Shown here one piece after another: positions 21,500-30,716 of a stretch of 64,000 nucleotides of DNA (the stretch's first letter is position 1; every line of letters starts with the position of its first letter). The DNA comes from Branchiostoma belcheri (Eukaryota > Chordata > Leptocardii > Amphioxiformes > Branchiostomatidae). The position numbers and the translations under genes were made by a program. The notes below the pieces were generated by a model. The model worked only from the letters and a program-made list of their open reading frames with translations, searched no databases and had not been told where the DNA came from. The DNA lies in contig NW_017803113.1 in assembly GCF_001625305.1 (NCBI RefSeq), forward strand, positions 380,867 through 444,866, written 5' to 3'.

Positions 21500-21600
21500 A
21501 TATGGTCTCACATACCACTGTATTTTCTTTCTTATGTTGTTTGTAACTGCAATTAGCCCTCGGGCATGTATTTGCAATAAACTTTCTATATTGTCTCCCC
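21500..21600 (+). mobile_element. LINE 3' end
   Basis: CTGCAATTAGCCCTCGGGCA then TGTATTTGCAATAAACTTTC, the same terminal phrase as at 53893-53930 and 56905-56937. Confidence 0.55.
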
Positions 21601-21838
21601 TCCGTGCGCCTGCGCAGTCTTCAGCCCCCTCTGCTCCCCGCCTGCCCTAATATGGGATGTACTACCGTAATGACGTCAGCCTACGTCATCGCCCCTAACC
21701 CAATTATCGGGTGGTTCTAGATAATCGACCACCCGGCTGGGGCCCCGCTGAGGGACTGCGGATTTTCCGGGCATCAGACTGAGTATTGCGTGGTCGTTGT
21801 TGCAACACTGCATCAATAAAATGCAGTTATAGACTTAA

Positions 21839-22129
21839 ATGGTGGACGTACCAACCACTAAGTATCTGATACCAGCCCAGAAAAGAACGAGAAACAGTCA
21901 TGCCTACAAATATCAGAGTTATCAACCAAGAATAGAGGTGTTAAAAAACTCGTATATCCCCAGAACTATGGTAGACTGGAACTCGTTGCCACCAAGCACA
22001 GTTGGGGCATCATCACTAGAAAGCTTTAAACAACTCCTGCAATCAAATGTGCAAAGATTGAGTCTAGCCCATAGACACTTGAAAATAAACATGAACATAA
22101 ACATAGGTACAGAAATTATAGAAACATAA
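21839..22129 (+). pseudogene. CR1-like LINE C-terminal fragment
   Basis: The frame carries the phrase seen at the end of many LINE polymerases: an aromatic/basic stretch, then SYIPRTMVDWNSLP, GASSLESFKQLLQ and NVQRL. The same phrase is read at 30323-30569 (LFPRTIVEWNSL) and, on the minus strand, at 23425-23629 (YFPRTIVGWNSLP). No RT core is included, so this is a 5'-truncated copy. Confidence 0.7.
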
Positions 22130-22489
22130 ATCCAAGTTCAATCATAGATTTGTGCCACCCAAAACAAAACTTCCGTCCCGATAGTTACTACATTTTAAGA
22201 CCATCACCACCGACTTATTATTGCTTTTTTTCTGCAGCGTACGCTAGGGCGGTCGATGATCCTATGAATTCTCCCATCTATCACCCTTATCTCGACTGTC
22301 AACTGCATCTAATTGATTTTCTCTCAGGTTTAACGTCGACAACCTAAAGATTACCCTTCCCAGTGGGTCGTCTGAAATACTAGTACTTCTGCGCAAAAAG
22401 ATTTTCTTTCTAGGAGGAAGAGATCAATCGAATTTATGTATATTTTTGCTACACGGAGCCTCTACTGGCCGCAATTTTTAAACATCTGT

Positions 22490-22578
22490 ATCTGATTTGT
22501 GTATTTGTACTTGTTTTTGTATTGTCCCTGTTTTAGTATGGGCCTCTGGCCTGAAGCAAAGAATAAAAATGAAACAAA
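22490..22578 (+). mobile_element. LINE 3' end
   Basis: TGGGCCTCTGGCCTGAAGCA followed by AAGAATAAAAATGAAAC. This has the form of a LINE tail with an AATAAA signal. It lies 3' of the 21839 fragment but is separated from it by unrelated text. Confidence 0.4.
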
Positions 22579-22674
22579 GCTACCAAAGATGATTCTAAAA
22601 GTGGATACTGAATTAGTTGAGAATACACGAAGTGCCTACTGGTGTTAAGAACAACACAATTGAGACACATGTCT

Positions 22675-22800
22675 GGGAGATGCCAAAAAGCAGTTACTCA
22701 AGCAACTGGATATGATTTTGGAAACGGTCAGACGTTTCAGGTAGCATCCAATAGCTTTCGTCAGTGACTGAGAGACCAGAGGGGAAATGCAGGTTTATGA
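22675..22800 (-). mobile_element. Penelope-like terminal repeat fragment with hammerhead-like core
   Basis: Minus-strand copy of the 2985-3095 block. The core CTGACGA is at 22764-22758 and GAAAC ends at 22734. The stem II region has only a short AGC/GCT pairing, so this copy looks decayed. The plus strand reads GGAAACGGTCAGACGTTTCA. Confidence 0.55.
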
Positions 22801-22961
22801 GCACAACCTATTGATTGATATGCAAATAAAGTGAAGACAATTTTGTCTGTGAGTTGTTGATTGAATGAATGATATAAAAAAAACTTAAGCCTGCATATGA
22901 AAGAAAATATGGTGGGTGGTGATAGCGGTTTCTCAGTCCTGATAACATCCGGATCGTTGTC

Positions 22962-23198
22962 TTGCGTGGGAGGAGAGATGCGGCGATGACTTGTCCTCAT
23001 GAGTCATCAATTATTGTAGAATTGGAACTGCCAACAACTGTCTCTTGCACGTACGGTACTCTGCAAAACTTCAACTCTTGGTGTGTGCAACTTCGGGATG
23101 GAACTTGTGTTTTAGTAAGGGATGCTGGCCGCTGTTTGTATGGGTATGTCAAGCTGACCATGAAGGCGTTTGAACCAAAGAAATTTCAGCGTCGTTAG
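22962..23198 (+). CDS. Unrecognised open frame, weak
   Basis: The C-terminal half is protein-like (CVQLRDGTCVLVRDAGRCLY, then TMKAFEPKKF) and ends at TAG 23196-23198. No family is recognised, no acceptor of quality precedes it, and repeats flank it closely. It may be the coding end of an old retroelement. Confidence 0.18.
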   Translation: MRGRRDAAMTCPHESSIIVELELPTTVSCTYGTLQNFNSWCVQLRDGTCVLVRDAGRCLYGYVKLTMKAFEPKKFQRR

Positions 23199-23204
23199 TA
23201 TGTG

Positions 23205-23420
23205 TATTATCAGTTGATGCAAGTGTTCTAAAATACAGTCAAACCTGCACAAGTAACCACCTCTACATAAGGAACACCTGGCCATTGAGGCCACTTTTTG
23301 GTGGTCCTTTAGATAATTTTTCCCAATTTATTTATCAAGCTTTCAAACGTATGGGGAGTCCCAATAAAACAATCATTAAGAATCCTGTCTATAGTGACCA
23401 CCTGTCCACATAGACAGCTA
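23205..23420 (+). repeat. Interspersed repeat, CAGTCAAACCTGCACAAG family
   Basis: Contains AGTCAAACCTGCACAAGTAA, ACCACCTCTACATAAGG, GTGGTCCTTTAGATAA and CTATAGTGACCACCTGTCCA. A reverse copy occurs at 25085-25200 (GTCTATGTGGACAGGTAGTC, then CTATAGACAGGATTCTTAAT). Family name not assigned. Confidence 0.6.
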
Positions 23421-23424
23421 GCTC

Positions 23425-23629
23425 TTTTCACTCCTCTTGCCTCTCCTACTAGACATCCTTCGAGTTGTTTAAAGCTTTCTAGTGATGATGCCCCAACTGT
23501 GCTTGGTGGCAACGAATTCCAGCCTACGATAGTTCTGGGAAAATACGAGCTCTTTTCACTCCTCTTGCCTCTCGTACTAGACATCCTTCGGGTGAATTCC
23601 TGAGGGAGTCGCCTGAAGCCGAGGTTCAT
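23425..23629 (-). pseudogene. CR1-like LINE C-terminal fragment, internally duplicated
   Basis: The minus-strand frame has YFPRTIVGWNSLPP and GASSLESFKQL. The segment CTCTTTTCACTCCTCTTGCC occurs twice, at about 23419 and 23550, on either side of the coding phrase, showing a partial duplication of about 131 bp. Confidence 0.65.
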
Positions 23630-23820
23630 CCAAAATTCATCACTTCTCCGTGCCGAGGTCGCGGAAGTCTCATCGAAAATTCTGCTTATGTAATTTTCAC
23701 ATTACGCCATATCTGCGTTAGTCCCTCGGGAGTTACAGAGAGAAAAAAACACTTCCCAAGGCCACAGCAAGTACATTTCGTGGATGGCATCCTCCGCAGA
23801 CTCCATAACTAGATCTAATG

Positions 23821-23974
23821 TACTCTCCAAGCAGAGGTTGTTGGGGAATGATCGTTACCTTTTTATATATGGCCGTGTTTTTGTCGCTACCCCTACCCAG
23901 TCGGTGGCTAATGGATACTGCCCGGCCAATTTGTTACTGTCTTTTTGCCAACGAAAGGGATCTGCTTGGGGATT
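23821..23974. mobile_element. CAAGCAGA-family element with ~10-bp target duplication
   Basis: Begins TACTCTCCAAGCAGAGG and ends GGATCTGCTTGGGGATT. It is flanked by direct AGATCTAATG at 23811-23820 and 23975-23984. Internally it shares ATCGTTACCTTTTT, TTTTTGTCGCTACCCC, GGTGGCTAATGGATACTG and TTACTGTCTTTTTGCC with 51211-51380. Target duplications of 9-11 bp suggest a Mutator-like origin (inference). Confidence 0.75.
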
Positions 23975-23989
23975 AGATCTAATGCGATA

Positions 23990-25050
23990 GGGCGAAAAGA
24001 AACAAGGCCTGCTAAAAAAAACAAAGGTTCCTACATTTTCAAATTTTGACATCATAAACCTTGTTAGACTAAACAATGATACCTATACTGTGCTAAGTTT
24101 ACTGCCAACTACCAACATGCATTTGTCACTAAAAAAATAAAAGTTTTCAATCATTGTACAAATAGTTTCGATTGTGAGTAATACTGAGTGAACTGAGTGA
24201 TAAAAGAAATGAAATGCATCACTGCATCAAAGTGAAAGACAAAACAATAAATCAGAGCCTTTTCTTGTCTCCTCTCTTCATATTTATCTGCCATCCACGC
24301 TCTGACATGGCAGCAGACATCTTTGCCCTTTTTTGCATGTTGACCACTGTCAGAAGGGAACAGAAGTTCTTTTTTCCAAAATCAGGCGAACATTAATGCG
24401 CGCGCTGATGTCACACCAATTTAATTTGTTTCTTCTCGGATTCGCCTCTCTCTTCATTTCAGAGTCTCTGATTTGCAAAAAAAAAAAAAAAGATTATGGT
24501 TCTGAATCAGCCCAAAAATGCTCATATTTTGCCCCCAACAGTTAAGGAAAGTCCTTTTCTTCCTAGTTGTTACAGTTTTTCCATCTATCAAAGGAGTGGT
24601 TTAATTAAAAGTTCAAAATTCATTGTTTAAATATCAACCCAGCCTTTTGTGTCGACTTTATGGCTCCTATCGTAGCATTTGGGGCTATAATAGGATGCCT
24701 AGACCTGTTTTTATTTAATTTTTTTCGCCCTGTCGCTTCATATTTTTTTCTGAAAAAAAAATCCGAGAACCAACAAATCAAATTGGCGTGGCCTAAAATG
24801 AAATCAGTGTGGCCTAAGGCATGTAAGACTGTCTCCTGGCGGCCGACGCCCTTCCTGTCATGGTTTTCTCAGCGCATCACGGAAGCAATCCGTTTCTCCC
24901 ACCTGCACGGATAAAAGGGCATCACCTCAATTTCTAGTTTTTAGGAGTTACGAATTGTGAGGGGAAATGCGGGTGAGGGAGGTTATCGTCCTGCAGTACC
25001 TGTCTCGTCGGCTACGCGTCGCTTCTAATGCCAACATTCTATTTAGACTA
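23990..25050. other. AT-rich stretch without a recognisable gene
   Basis: Contains a poly(A) run at about 24477-24491, a palindrome GCGCGC near 24400 in a context like 5160-5180, and short open frames only. Nothing here supports an exon. Confidence 0.35.
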
Positions 25051-25055
25051 CGCAG

Positions 25056-25090
25056 TTTGTTTTGTTTTGCTTTGTTTTGTTTTGTTTGGG
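25056..25090. repeat. (TTTTG)n microsatellite
   Basis: Five or so TTTTG/CTTTG units. Confidence 0.85.
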
Positions 25091-25200
25091 TTATTCTAAA
25101 GGTACAGCCAAAACTGACCAAGAAGGCCAGTTCGGGGACCGATAGAATCTGGTCTATGTGGACAGGTAGTCACTATAGACAGGATTCTTAATGCTTGTGT
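25085..25200 (-). repeat. Interspersed repeat, CAGTCAAACCTGCACAAG family (reverse copy)
   Basis: Reverse of the 3' half of 23205-23420, including TAGTCACTATAGACAGGATT. Confidence 0.5.
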
Positions 25201-25209
25201 CAATGGGGA

Positions 25210-26330
25210 AAAAAGCTAAGGAACCACCAAGCCGGAAATGATACATTTACTGAGAGTTATAAATATGACACGGATTCTTACTTTCCAATCATAATAATGC
25301 ATCACATGTCCTCCATGACTTTAATTGCATAGAAATGAATTTCAACGTATGTGTCCCTTTTAAACATGGAGCAAAGAACGGGTCTGAATCCACACAAGGG
25401 AAGTTTACTTAAACCCCGCCCTTCTTAAAAGAATGGACAGAACGATACAATGACAAAGAACAACAAAAGACGCTTGTACCACCTCTACAGACCGAAACAT
25501 CATACGGCAGATTGATACAGAACCGAACATACGATCCCTCAGCTCTGGAACCGAGACTTGGGCACAATACTGAGCGGTGTGCATTACCGCATATCAACAT
25601 TAGAATTGGAGCAATGAGCTAGCGTTAAGGCCTGGTCACATACTAGTCCCCACCAGATTACTATAGTAACAACGCGGGTTTAAAACAGTAAAAAAATTAG
25701 GCAAAAAGGGAGAATAATTGGACAGGGAATTTATTGGCCATTGGGGAAAATTAACGTTCCCCTTTTTACCGAATTCTACGATCCGTACCCCCGTAGGAAG
25801 GCCTGGTGGAGGCTAGTCAAATACATCGTACAATGTGCGTAAGACGATTTTTTGTCGAATGTCGTAGGTTTCAGAAGAAACGGGCGCAATTTCTAAACCC
25901 TTTCTTCTTATATCTACGAGGTAGCGGAAACCCACTATCGTAGGTGCGTCGTACATGTACCATCAGTATGTGACCCGGGCTTCAGAAATAGACCAGTCCG
26001 CCATTAGCCCAGCATGCTCCCGTGACTCTCTTTGCGAAGTACCTTCAAGTGTGCACACCTGCGTAACCACCAGGTGAACCAATAGCTATTAAAAGACGCA
26101 AGGAGCACAGAACGTCTGCGTAAAAATACATCCACAACTTGTGTCGTCGGCGTTATTAGATTTAGTGATTCTGTTTTGTAATAACACAAATTAGCACGCA
26201 TATAACTCAGAAGCTCATATCATTCAGAAGCCATGTTACTTATTAAGTTTTCTGTCACTTTGAATGACAGTTTGAGAGATCTCTACTACAGCGCCCCCTC
26301 ACCCCAAGTTTGCATAGTTTGAAGACGTGG
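25210..26330. other. No recognisable gene
   Basis: Mostly single-copy-looking. 25840-25960 resembles the AAGTACCAAGAC repeat of 14.1-15.1 kb (GAAGAAACGGGCGC). A minus-strand frame at 26004-26201 has no supporting context. Confidence 0.35.
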
Positions 26331-26334
26331 TGAC

Positions 26335-26545
26335 GGCATACTCAAGTTTTTTCAACTTATATTAATGCCGCCACCAACACAGGAGACAATACAATACTCA
26401 TTTTCACCTAAGTGAAGTGAGGAAAGATGCGTACAGTGCCTTTCCCAAGGGCACAAGATCGGTGGCATGTCAGGACTCGAACCCGGGACTCTTAGTTTCG
26501 AGTCGCGCACTCTGCCGCTACGCCACACGACTCCACAAGAGTCCA
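26335..26545 (-). mobile_element. tRNA-derived SINE (family 1, copy 3)
   Basis: The plus strand shows CATACTCAAG (tail), AAGTGAGGAAAG, GTGCCTTTCCCAAGGGCACA, CAGGACTCGAACCCGGGACT and GCGCACTCTGCCGCTACGCC. The head therefore lies at the right end on the minus strand. Confidence 0.85.
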
Positions 26546-26757
26546 CATACTACATCAGAGTTGTATGTTGTGTGTAACGCCCAACATTCCTACATACTAG
26601 TAACAACATCAGGGGTTTAAGGCCCCCAGGCTACACGTGCGGTGTGGACGCACCCATGTAACCTTACCCCGGGGAGTAAACAAAGCTTTTCCCCTCAACC
26701 CCACAGGTCATCCACGGGTCAGGGCGTCCGCGAAACAACAACACGACGTTCTGGGTC

Positions 26758-27179
26758 TAGCCTGGTTACCAGACCTATTATATTCGACATTTTACAATTA
26801 GACAAGATATGTAAGAAAATGTCAAAGCAGGACACGTTTAAACACTTGACGTCATGCAAGAACGAATGTATAGCAGACATACTATGTAATTATGTTTCCA
26901 AATGTTTCAAAAAGAGAGAAGAAAGGGCAACTAACAGTAGATGATAGGTATTATATAGTATTGTTATAATGTATAAATTCCTAGCAATTAGCATTAGAAT
27001 ATAGCGTTCCAGTATGAAATACTCATGTTTTGCATACTGCATATCCTCTTGTGCATTTAGCCCATCTGGGCAAGAACATGCAATAAAGATTCATATCATT
27101 ATTGCTACTAGTCCTACATCCTCTATTTGCGAAGAGGATGTAGGACTCGGGAGCTATAATAGGTCTGGTAACCAGGCTA
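26758..27179 (+). mobile_element. LINE C-terminal fragment between 25-bp inverted repeats
   Basis: The frame ending at 26944 has DILQLDKICKKMSK, then YVSKCFKKREER, the closing phrase of LINE polymerases also read at 37495-37794 (HIFHCTKKREE). It is followed by a tail ending TAGCCCATCTGGGCAAGAAC and AATAAAG near 27085. The sequence is enclosed by perfect 25-bp inverted repeats, 26758-26782 and 27155-27179 (TAGCCTGGTTACCAGACC and its complement). A 12-bp hairpin CCTACATCCTCT/AGAGGATGTAGG lies just inside the right arm. Confidence 0.6.
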
Positions 27180-27196
27180 TTCCTGGTTATTTGCCT

Positions 27197-27480
27197 CTAC
27201 CAGTCTTCAAGAGGCGGTTGGAAAGAGTAGAAATTGGCCAGATAGAGAGAGATGACATACCGGGGGAGTTGGTCCGCTAGAGAGTGTGGTTTGCCGCACC
27301 CGAAGCCTGTCGGGGGTCGCTACGATCAAACGGTATATTATTTAATAGGTAATGCCCTCATTATTCGGGTGCGGTATTAAAACTGTACTCTCTAGTGGAC
27401 CAACTCCCCCGGCATGCTATCTCTCTATCTGGCCAATTTCTGCTCTTTCAAGCCGCCTCCCGAAGCCTGGTAGAGGCTAG
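27197..27480. mobile_element. Foldback element with ~90-bp arms
   Basis: The left arm (CCTCTACCAG, AGGCGGTTGGAAAGAGTAGA, AATTGGCCAGATAGAGAGAG, CCGGGGGAGTTGGTCC) is mirrored by the right arm (GGACCAACTCCCCCGG, CTCTCTATCTGGCCAATTTC, CTGGTAGAG). The spacer carries a second small inverted pair GCCGCACCCGAA/TTCGGGTGCGG. Related arms occur at 44341-44450 and near 50760-50820. Confidence 0.75.
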
Positions 27481-27615
27481 GCCCACCTCCCGAAGCCTGG
27501 TAGAGGCTACTGTTTCCAGCCGCCTCCCGAAGCCTGGTAGAGGCTAGGCCCACCTCCCGAAGCCTGGTAGAGGCTACTGTTTCCAGCCGCCTCACGAAGC
27601 CTGGTAGAAGCTGGG
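27452..27615. repeat. Tandem repeat of CCTCCCGAAGCCTGGTAGAG
   Basis: Five units derived from the outer end of the preceding foldback arm, alternating with GGCTAGGCCCA and GCTACTGTTTCCAGCCG spacers (composite period about 66 bp). Confidence 0.85.
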
Positions 27616-27619
27616 GCCT

Positions 27620-28130
27620 GATTAAGCCATGACGGCCCAAACTATTGGGTGATTGAACGGGGGGAAGACTCTAATCTCAATTCAAAGAACATTAAGCGGC
27701 ATGACGGATTGAAGGACAAGCAATTATCCTAGAAACATGGTCATCTTTTTATTTACTAGAAGTAGAATATCAAGATTTCTATGTCTGTGAATTTCATAAG
27801 GTTATAGAGAGAACGTTATTGACACAACAAAAGTACAGCGACTTTCGTACACAACATGTAGACATAGAGACAAATACAACGAAATTAACCTACAAAACAC
27901 TGCCATTCAACAAGACCGGCTGTATTCCGTATCAATCTCATCTAAACCTTGAATTCATAACTGAACTCAGAACTGACAATAAATTGTTGAGAGACCCCAA
28001 ATTGGAACCTGAATTCCTACCTGGCCGAAGACTTAACTCTAGAAAGTAAAAGCGACCAAGATGCACCGGGGCGTTTCAAAAACGTCACGGCAACACGCAC
28101 TACTGAGAGATGACGTCACGCGAAACGGGT
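27620..28130. other. No recognised gene; one weak open frame
   Basis: A plus-strand frame (27819-28049) is open for 76 codons (PFNKTGCIPYQSHLN, EFLPGRRLNSRK) but matches no family I know. It lies directly before the repeat array at 28130-28700, so it could be the coding end of the same element. Confidence 0.25.
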
Positions 28131-28700
28131 GTCCGTTTTCTACCTGTGTTCTATTGTTACCTGTTCGCATCTACCTGTGCTCTATTATGACTTGTGTCAT
28201 TTAGCCCCTGTACACTTGAAGAAGCCACACAGGCAAAACCGGTCGTGTGACAGGCTGAATAAAAGTTCTAAACTGGAACTATGCGGCTCCAGATGTCTAA
28301 CTGAGGGACGACTGTGTGTGCGAGATGTCGGTTAGCTGAGGAATGAATCTCCTTTACTATATATTCACAAAAGTCCAATGTGTGACAGGCTGAATAAAAG
28401 TTCTAAACGGGAACTATGCGGCTCCAGATGTCTTACTGAGGGACGACTGCGTGTGCGAGATGTCGGTTAGCTTGACTCTCTGTATACCTGTGCTATATTG
28501 TTACTGTTCGTTTCAACCTGTGCTCTATTATGACTTGTGTGACGTAGCCTCTGTTGAAGAAGCCACACAGGCTGAATAAAAGTTCTAAACGGAACTATGC
28601 GGCTCCAGATGTCTTACTGAGGGACGACTGCGTGTGCGAGATGTCGGTTAGCTTGAGGACTGAATCCCCTCTAACGTTACCTGAGTTCTATTGTTACCTG
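28130..28700 (+). repeat. Tandem array with degenerate hammerhead-like unit
   Basis: Three copies of a GACAGGCTGAATAAAAGTTC / GCGGCTCCAGATGTCT / GAGATGTCGGTTAGCT block (28248, 28384, 28569) alternate with a TACCTGTGCTCTATTATGAC block. At 28212-28248 one unit has ACAC and GTGT flanks that pair, TTGAAGA, a GCC/GGC hairpin, AAAA, a palindromic ACCGGT and a following C. This is hammerhead architecture with two core positions changed (C to T in CUGAAGA; G to A in GAAA). Tandem terminal repeats with hammerheads are a Penelope-like feature. Confidence 0.45.
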
Positions 28701-28789
28701 CTCAGGTTGCCGGAAAGTGTTGGGGGCAACAGAGAGACACAACAGCGCGGGTGAAGAGGGCGGGATCGATCGTCGTTAAGGCGGTATTC

Positions 28790-29360
28790 TCCTGTGTACT
28801 GACCCGTCCTTCCGTCAGAAATAGATTTGATCCCAAAGCAGCTGACCTCTTATAGCGTACATAGGCTTTTCAGACTGTTAGTTGTTATAAAGGCATCCAA
28901 TGCAATTTTAGAACGGCAAAAAAAAAAAAAAAATTCAAGGCGGCAAAACCAAAAATGTGGTGCGGCAAAACAAAAATATTCTGAATGAGGAAATTTGACA
29001 TTTACTGTCATTTCTTAGTTAGCACGTTTTTGTCACCATTTCATATACTTGAAGCGTATGAAATATCACCAACTGAAAAGCTACGTGAATCCTTTTATTT
29101 GGGGTACCACCCATAAATAGCTAGAAACAGCCTACTGAACAAAATAAAACTGACCCGTCCTTCCGTCCGAAATACATTCGGTCTCATACATTCTGGATGA
29201 GAAAATCTGTCTGTTTAATACTGAAATTTACTGACATTTTGTTTCTTAAAGCATATTTTAAATATTTTCATATTTTTCATATACTTCAAGCTACGTGAGG
29301 AGTCCTTTTATTTTTTGGATACCACCCATAAATAGCCAGAACAAGCGTACGATACAAAAC
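28790..29360. repeat. Diverged tandem duplication, AT-rich
   Basis: ACTGACCCGTCCTTCCGTC occurs at 28799 and 29150. TCCTTTTATTT...ACCACCCATAAATAG occurs at 29090 and 29302. A poly(A) run is at 28919-28932. No gene is seen. Confidence 0.55.
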
Positions 29361-29529
29361 AAGCAATCGTTTTCTGTCTTGTAACATAAGCATGAAATTT
29401 AATATGAGTTGGTAAGATACATAACGAGAATTGGATCAGATAGATGATAAAAACAGAGAGAGATTCGGTCGAAAATTTCGGTGAGTCAAATTCTCATCAT
29501 CTCGTGACACATTAGACAGCCAGCGGTTT

Positions 29530-29945
29530 TAAATTAATAATGAAATATTGCGGAGACGATGTCATCTTGTATCTTATTTTATGCTTCATCAAGCTGACAT
29601 CTCTCATAACTCGACACACGCATTTATCTTGTATCATATTAGACGCCAACAGTTTAAGAGATGAAGATTTGACATTTAATAAGCCATGGTTTTTACATGT
29701 TCAGTTCTTATCGCCATGATATTGTCGATATTGTGATGTCAGCTTGTTGTATCTTGTTTTATGCTTCGTTAAGCTTACATCTTTCATAACTACACACACA
29801 CACACACACACACGTACTTATCTAGACAGCAGTTTAAGAGAAGACGTTTAACACCCAATAAGCCATGTTTTTACATCTTCAGTTCCATGCATGATACTGT
29901 CGATATTGTTTGTCTGTCTGTCTGTTTGTTTGTTTGCTTGTTTGT
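29530..29945. repeat. Tandem duplication of ~185 bp plus microsatellites
   Basis: TTTTATGCTTC(A/G)T...AAGC, then CAGTTTAAGAGA and AATAAGCCATG, recur at 29576-29700 and 29756-29870. A third, partial copy is near 30146. It contains (AC)n at 29793-29813 and a TGTC/TGTT run at 29910-29945. Confidence 0.6.
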
Positions 29946-30322
29946 TGATTTAAGGAACCTCCAATTAGTTACAATACACCACTACTCTTCCTGGAGTCCT
30001 CTTACATACATTGTAAAATGCAAACATTATGTTATTACCTACTATTTTCATTCACTTATTACATCCACGTCAATTAACAACAACAAATTAATAACAAAAT
30101 TACATTATACATATTGCGGAGACGATATCTAACTTGTTGTATCTAGTTTTCTGCTTCGTTGCGCTGACATCTCCATATCGCGTGGCTGACTCAACTTTCA
30201 TTCGGTGCCAATCAGGCGACAGATCGGAAATGATTCGCACCTTTCCGGGTGAGGACGCGATGTTTTTAGATGAGGAAATTTGGTGGTAATGAGGGAAGTG
30301 GTGTACAGACGCATGCATGGAG

Positions 30323-30569
30323 TGTGGCGTTCAAAAGAAACGTACGCATTTCCTCTTGGAAATATTTTAACTCACTTTTTCCTAGAACTATCGTGGAGTG
30401 GAACTCGCTGCAACCAGGTACAGTAGGGTTACTACTAGTATCCTCACTATGTGACTTAAAACAAAGATTACAGTCAGCTGTGCAAAGATTAGGCCGTTCA
30501 GTGTACCTGCAAAACTGGAGTGTTACGCCGAAGGGCGGTTATACCGGCTATACAGAGTACAGATTTTAA
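30323..30569 (+). pseudogene. CR1-like LINE C-terminal fragment
   Basis: The frame carries SLFPRTIVEWNSLQPGTVG and LKQRLQSAVQRLGR, parallel to 21839-22129. It ends in GVTPKGGYTGYT-like text encoded by one copy of the 50-bp unit that is tandemly repeated at 10361-10560. It is 5'-truncated. Confidence 0.7.
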
Positions 30570-30716
30570 TATTTCGATGTGTCGTTTCGCTATTTTGTCA
30601 CTTAGTTGTAAGTTTGGTAAACTGTACTTTGTGAAACAAACATGAATCCTTTAACCATATACTTGACTTAGTAGGCATTTCATCGGTCTCGTAGGACCAT
30701 GAAGAAGAATCATCTT

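Noticed and set aside
24660-24914. 84-codon plus-strand frame
   Set aside because: Low-complexity start (Phe/Leu from T-runs), no splice or conservation evidence.
28085-28115. Another possible hammerhead (ACTGAGAGATG ... GCGAAACGG)
   Set aside because: The core has an extra base (CTGAGAGA instead of CTGANGA) and no stem I pairing was found.
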